A model generated the notes under the pieces. The model had not been told where the DNA came from. It saw nothing but the letters and a program-made list of their open reading frames with translations, and searched no databases. The position numbers and the translations under genes are program-made. From positions 20,203,189 to 20,267,188 of the forward strand of contig CM060186.1 of assembly GCA_030549335.1 (NCBI GenBank): 64,000 nt of DNA, read 5' to 3'. Every line of letters begins with the position of its first letter. Position 1 is the stretch's first letter. Below, in pieces: positions 58,815-64,000 of this stretch. This DNA comes from Pontederia crassipes (taxonomy: Eukaryota; Streptophyta; Magnoliopsida; Commelinales; Pontederiaceae).

Positions 58815-59330
58815 GGCAACCGAGAGTGGTGGAGGTGGAAAAGGGCGGAGGAAGGCAGCGCGCGACGGAGGAGGTCGGAGGAGGAAGGCGGAGGGTGGTG
58901 GAGAAAGGCAGCGGGCGGCGAAGGGGTGCAACATCGGACGGAGGAGCGTAGAGGAGGTCAGTGGTGAAGAGCAAGGTGGATGGCTATGGAGGGCAGTGGA
59001 GGTGGAAGAGGGCGGAGGAGGAAGATAGTGAGCGGCAGAGGAGTGAGGCACCGAACGGAGGAGCATAGAGGATGTCAACGGTGGTGGGCAACGGAGGGTG
59101 GTGTAGCTAGAAGAGGGCGGAGGAGGAAGGCGACAGACAGTGGAGGAAGGCGGAGGGCGTACGAGGAGGCGGATGGTGGCGTCGGAGGAGGCACGGAGGG
59201 CGGGGTAAGAGGAGGGCGGACAACGGCATCGGAGGAGGCAGGGAGGGCAGACGACGGTGGGGTTCGACGAGGACGAGGTCGGAGTAGGGCATCGGAGCAG
59301 AGGGCGTCGAGCGTCGATCGGAGTAAAGGG
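58815..59330. repeat. G/A-rich minisatellite, diverged roughly 120-bp units
   Basis: GTGGAGGTGGAARAGGGCGG recurs at about 58828 and 58996, with a weaker copy near 59100. GGACGGAGGAGCGTAGAGGA (about 58935) and GAACGGAGGAGCATAGAGGA (about 59053) show a period of about 118 bp. Long open frames on both strands here (up to 227 codons, Pro/Ser-rich on the minus strand) follow from the composition and are not taken as genes. It lies where the TNP2 body should be. Confidence 0.65.
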
Positions 59331-59483
59331 CAATGGTGCCGCGAAAATCAACACGGTTAAAAGTGAAAACACAGAAGAGGAGTTAGGGATTTAACTTAAG
59401 TATTTAGTGCCTCCTGAAAATGCGACGTACTTTGACATAAAGAGGCGCCACATAACTTAAGACGCTATTTTGAGACTGTAGTG

Positions 59484-59814
59484 ACATCATTTTGAATATT
59501 TTTCCTAATTTATTTCTTTTCCTACTTTAAAAGGAGTTAGGGATTTAATTTTAGATTACATTATAAGTTTATATTATATTATAAGTTTATGCATTATAAG
59601 TTTGTATATTATAAGTTTACACATGATAACTTTATGTTATATTAAGGTTATGTTGAAATAGCTTTATATGACAAAATTGTGTATATGTGTATGTATATGT
59701 CTATATGTGAGTTTAAGTGACAATAACGTGTATATGTATACGCATTATAAGTATATATGTATGTATATGTTTATATGTGCGAGATTAAGTGATAATAATA
59801 TGTATATGTGTACG
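59484..59814. repeat. AT-rich spacer and (TATATGT)-rich minisatellite
   Basis: At about 59570-59660 an ATTATAAGTTTATG-type unit recurs several times. At about 59680-59814 units of roughly 80 bp (GTATATGTCTATATGTGAG, TTAAGTGACAATAA, CGTGTATATGTATACG) repeat, and a further unit resumes after the hAT element at 63782-63860. The hAT element thus inserted into the array. Confidence 0.6.
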
Positions 59815-62800
59815 CAAGGTTTTCAAAACATTGACTCATTTTACCTCTGTTAAACTTGAAGTGTAAACTCGTAGAGTTTATGTACATGTGAATTTTTAGC
59901 AATTCGTGACAATCTACAAGTTCAAAGTATATAAGTTAAACAATAATAGTTCAAAACTCATAATCCATAATTAACACGAATTGAAATATAGAGAATTCAG
60001 AGTTCAAGTCATACTTCAAAGTTCATACACGATTTTTAAACAAAATAAGCGACCAACACATTAAGGAAGAAAAAAATAGTTTAAATTCATTTTCCATAAT
60101 CCACAAAAATTGAAATTGAGAGACTGAGAGAGTTCATAGTTCATACAAATCATATTTCAAAGTCCATACATGTTTTTTTTAGAATAACACAAGCATATTC
60201 CAAATAAATTTCACCAACACAATCAAGAAAGACTAGCATCGCCAACATCTTCCATATCTTCACTATCACTATCATCATAAAAAGAATTTGTAAATCATCA
60301 TTGGTTTGCAAGGGGACTGAGCTCTCCACACGATCTCCTTAAAACACACAGCCTTCAATGTCCACATGTTCATCTTCATTCAGTGGATGAAATCCTATCC
60401 ATCTTAGATTTGATTCTTCATATTCATCACGTATCCACTCATCGCTTGAATCAATTTATACGATGTCAAATATAGGTACATCCCTTCTTGGTTTTGCTTT
60501 ATTTGTCAACCTTAAGTTACACATCACATAAAACCAACTCGCTCATCTTCTTATGACTCAAGTGATTTCTTCTTTTAGTATGAATGTACAATATCAAAGC
60601 ATTATATGGTTTACACTTTACAATAATAATCTAATTCATATTAAAAAATGATTGCCAAGTAGGCAAGCACCAACTTACCATATCAAACGCACTCCAACTA
60701 CGCTCACATATAGAAGAACTCCCCGTCAAACTTAGCACTCTAACAAAAAATCATTGTAGCTCAGGACAATCAACTCCATAAGAGCTCCACCATCTTGCCA
60801 GAGCTTTTTTCTCTCTTGCAATTATTGCTTCCTCATAACCAAACAAACCTTTTGCCTCGCTGAAATAATCCATTTGATAATCTATTTTTATCCTCTCTTC
60901 TCTATCTGGCACCATCCACCTTAAACAATCGAAGAAGGCAACTTTGATATCATAGTTAACTTCAAAATTAGCTTGATAATGATATCTAGAATTCAAATAA
61001 TAGCCTACAAGATGCAAGGGTTGAATAAGTTGATCCTCTAAACTATTATCAAGTATCTTCATTATTGATTCATACCTAGTGAAAAAGAAATAACAAATTG
61101 TTAGTCACTAGTTCCAAGTTAGAAGTTAGAACTAAACAAAAACAAATGATAACAAGAAAAGATAAGCAATACACATGATAAATCAATATTTTTTATTTAT
61201 TGATTTTCTTTTACCTTCTCTTGACATTGCTGAAATTGGTCTTAATTTCTTCTTTTGCATCTAAAAGTTTCTTATAAATGAAACCCATAGCTGGAGTATC
61301 TTCTGAATCCACAAAGCCAAGGACTTTCATTGATGAAATAGCAGCTTTAAGACAAATGCCAACATTCTTCCAAAACCGACTATCCAAGACAAATTGATTC
61401 ACTGTTTTTCCTTTTGGAAGAGAAGAAAACTTGTTAGATCTCCATGATGCAGAACTGAACATGTTCATCAAAGGACCCTTTAATTCATGGAGGCAACCTA
61501 AAGTCAAGTAGGAGGTAGCAAAACGGTCTTTGTAGGACTATTCAAATCACTCTTGTTTGTGAAGTGCCTCAACATGCTAATTAATAAGGTCCTTAAATAA
61601 ATAAAAGAGGTTATCTTAGCTTTTCCCATACTTGTTTCATTAATTGGAAGTTTAAGTGGGAAATCCTCTAAGATTAAGACTATGCAATGTGCAGCACATG
61701 GTGTCCAAAATAACTTCCTTATCTTTTCCATTAACATTCCTTCTCTTTATAATTTGTTGTGTTATCAGTCACTACTTGTACTGCATTATCTTCACCAATC
61801 ATTTCGACCACTTTGTCCAGCATCTCAAAAATATTTTCCTTTGTTTTAAAAATTTCTGATGCATCAACTAAAGTCAAGAACACGGTCCCTCTAGGACTAT
61901 TCACTAGAAAATTACAAATGCATCTTCTCTTAGTATATGTCCAAGAATCAGACATAATTGAGCAACCTGATTTTCTCCAATAATTCCTATACTCCTAGAT
62001 GGCTTTTTTAGTTTCTTCTAAATTTTTCTTTAAGAACTTCTCACTCACCTCATAGATGGTGGTTTGAAACCAGGCCCATGTTTAGCGATCATCTCACACG
62101 TTCTAATGAATTCAAGATTTTTAATGCAATTAAAAGCAATGCCATTTGTATAGAAAAATATGCATATTCGATTTCATGCTTCTTCCATCGATTCTTTCTT
62201 CAAAACTTGATTAATTGTTGATTGGCATTGGCTGCTACTTCCAACTTGTGAATTGCTGCTTTTCCATAGCACACTTACAGAATTGCTTTTGCCTCTTGAT
62301 TTATCTTTTGTAGCTTGGAGTTCATCTTGATCTCCAATTTCTTCCTCGCTAGAATCATTAGCCACACCATATGTTGCCTTCTTCTTTTGAAATTCTTGTT
62401 CAATTGAAGCTAAGGTAGACAACACCTTCTTTTTAACTTCATCTGTAATAGATATACATGGTTCAAGATCTCTATGGGTACCTGGCAAATGATGTTTAAA
62501 TCGATAAATTTCATTGAATATTTTGCTGCAAAATTTGCACTTTGCTTTTCTTCCATTCTTATCAACATCAATGGCATGTTCCCATTCATGTTCTTTCTTT
62601 TCAGTTTTTTTAATCAGAAGTAACAACAGCTGCATCACCACCATCCATGTCCATGTTTAGTAGTTCTCACCTGATTTTTCAACAACTAAACACAATGTGA
62701 AGCTATAGTTTTATTTATTAAACTCAAACATTTAAAAGGTTGCAAATTGAAAAGAATCTGAAAAGAATACAAAATAGAAACACTAATTAGAAAACATTTA

Positions 62801-63781
62801 AAAGACTACAATTTTGTATAATTTCTGATTGAAAAATAAAAATGAAACAAAGTCTAAAATCTGAATTAGTAATAATTTAATCAACTTACTACCACAAGGA
62901 GGTAAAGCTACATACAACATAGCAAACAACTCCATTTCAATCCATGCATTGGCCACTGTCAATTATTTGTTGCTGCAGTACAGATCTATCTAATAAGAGA
63001 TGTACAACCATTTTCTAATAAGAGATCCACAACCATTTTCCAATCGTAAGATCTCAATTCTCAAGGATAGAGAAACTATGAACTGAGAAGTAAATCTGCA
63101 AAGAAGAAACAAAGAAGAAGAGTTAAAGGAAACATGAATCGCCTATAGGAAACATATAATCACAAAGACAAAAAATAAGAGATAAATTATTGCAGACATG
63201 AAGTGCCTATAGGAAACATGAATCACTGTGAAGAAGAGGTAAATCGCCTACAGATCCACAGGATACAAGAAGCCAAGAAGAAGAACAAAGTTAAGAAAGA
63301 AGGACCAAACAATATAGCAGTGCGATGGCTTTGATTCCTTGAATGGATCTTCACGTGTGGTCATTGCAGTTTGCTGCTCTGGCCATCACCTCGAATCCTT
63401 GACAATAGACTCCAGTCACTCCACTACTTCATGATGTGCTATCATGTTGCTCTTGAGTCACCGGCGGTCGGCCAAACTCCAAAGCTGAAGAGGAATGAGG
63501 GCGGCTAGACGTTGGAGGAAGATTCGTGGTGTGGGGCTCATCCAAGACCTAAATCACAAAGGATATTATTGCGTATAATTCCAACTTTACCCTCAAGTTT
63601 TATACAAATCCCAAACTTCTTGCATCTGATGAATTCACATGTGGACTCGTGCGAGTTCAACCAATTTCATCCGACTCCACTCGAGTTTAGCAACATTTTC
63701 GATTCCACACCGAGTTCACTCGAAATCCAGTCCTAAACTCGTGTACTCGTATGAGTTAGACTATAGAGTTTGAGAACCTTG
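59815..63781 (-). mobile_element. hAT (Ac-like) transposon with matching ends
   Basis: The ends are CAAGGTTTTCAAAAC (left) and, read inward from the right, CAAGGTTCTCAAAC, forming terminal inverted repeats. An 8-bp target duplication flanks it, TGTGTACG (59807-59814) and TGTGTACA (63782-63789), as expected for hAT. The transposase lies on the minus strand. The length of 3967 bp fits an autonomous-sized element. The coding part looks decayed, so it was probably mobile in the past. Confidence 0.88.
60660..62655 (-). pseudogene. hAT transposase (BED finger, DUF659, C-terminal dimerisation), decayed
   Basis: In order on the minus strand: a BED-type zinc finger CKFCSKIFNEIYRFKHHLPG with THRD (about 62480-62560), a DUF659 region SIMSDSWTYTKRRCICNFLV and VDASEIFKTKENIFEMLD (about 61770-61960), FWTPCAAHCI (about 61680-61715), a mid part at 61210-61740 (FVLDSRFWKNVGICLK), a stretch at 60750-61060 (LDNSLEDQLIQPLHLVGYYL) and the C-terminal dimerisation motif TGSSSICERSWSAF (about 60670-60715). 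The N-terminus appears frameshifted: MDMDGGDAAVVTSD is in one frame and KKTEKKEHEWEHA in the next. Further stops or shifts separate the other blocks, though some breaks could be introns. Probably inactive. Confidence 0.8.
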
Positions 63782-63789
63782 TGTGTACA

Positions 63790-64000
63790 TGATATATATA
63801 AATATAAGTATATATGTGTATTTATATATCTATATGTGCCCGGTTAAGTGGGGGTAATAAAAAGTCGGCTACTGCTGCGCTATAGAGACGTTAGCGAGTC
63901 ACTGACATTTATTAGTGACACTCTAACATTGCAATAGCATCTCAAATACCTTATTATAATAAAAAAATATAATAATTCAATAACTTAAGAAATATTTATT
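63790..64000. other. Minisatellite end and CACTA-like subterminal motifs at the window edge
   Basis: After a last minisatellite unit, GCGCTATAGAGACGTTAGCG and TTGCAATAGCATCTCAAATA resemble the subterminal motifs of the outer CACTA end at 53906 (TTAGCATCTAAAAAGTTGCA). The true right end is probably outside the window. Confidence 0.4.

Larger units (their letters stand above)
54276..59483 (-). mobile_element. CACTA (En/Spm) element with decayed transposase genes
   Basis: It begins CACTACAAAAAAATCGG and ends GAGACTGTAGTG (59472-59483). Subterminal motifs of the GACGC/GCGTC type lie near 54310-54560 and 59400-59470. On the minus strand it carries, right to left, a TNP2-type remnant (DUF4216 part), an array of duplicated exons, and a TNPA/Ptta-like region ending in a Gln-rich tail, which is the usual gene order of plant CACTA elements. 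A hAT-like MITE (56505-57267) sits inside. The bases outside the two ends (GTA and ACA) do not form a matching target duplication, so one end may belong to another copy. Confidence 0.7.

Noticed and set aside
58689-59372. A 227-codon Pro/Ser-rich open frame on the minus strand and a 126-codon frame on the plus strand
   Set aside because: Both follow from a diverged G/A-rich minisatellite; no domain, no splice context, and both strands are open equally.

Overview
The window is nuclear DNA of a flowering plant. It holds three intron-rich host genes with plant-type proteins, AT-rich intergenic DNA and many plant transposable elements of most superfamilies. The GC-rich first exon of the oxygenase gene beside AT-rich introns fits a monocot, probably not a grass, but the species cannot be fixed from the sequence.

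Layout. 1-8650: decayed repeats. A broken Ty1/Copia element on the minus strand (about 2335-7865) is interrupted by a Pack-MULE (5376-7034) that carries a TAF8-like histone-fold fragment. 8650-16700: a complete six-exon Derlin gene (plus strand, 242 aa) with a (GA)20 tract in its leader. Its first intron holds a short two-LTR gag-only element (9471-11345) and, beyond it, a decayed second copy of promoter plus exon 1. Its fourth intron holds a LINE fragment and a duplicated G-rich block. 17500-19780: exon-like pieces of a gene that I do not recognise. 20890-22223: a three-exon 2-oxoglutarate/Fe(II) dioxygenase gene (minus strand, 348 aa). 24574-30687: an old Copia element with both LTRs. 32004-43983: a complete 15-exon RabGAP/TBC gene (minus strand, 675 aa); its introns hold a tRNA-derived SINE, LINE 3' tails, tandem duplications and a second Pack-MULE with an aspartic-protease fragment. 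44000-64000: a gene-free transposon landscape with a TSD-flanked CACTA element (49787-51194), hAT-like and Harbinger-like MITEs, a nested CACTA region (53906-59483) with transposase remnants, and a hAT element (59815-63781) with matching ends and an 8-bp target duplication.

The host genes are not a pathway cluster. Derlin acts in ER-associated degradation, the TBC protein inactivates a Rab GTPase in membrane traffic, and the dioxygenase resembles gibberellin-oxidising enzymes. The most unusual observations are: a series of very short retrotransposon-tail insertions (about 12-21 bp of tail between target duplications) in the introns; two gene-capturing MULEs of similar design; an array of phase-symmetric duplicated exons in the CACTA transposase region; and the duplicated Derlin promoter/exon 1. 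I found no operon-like or defence-like new system.
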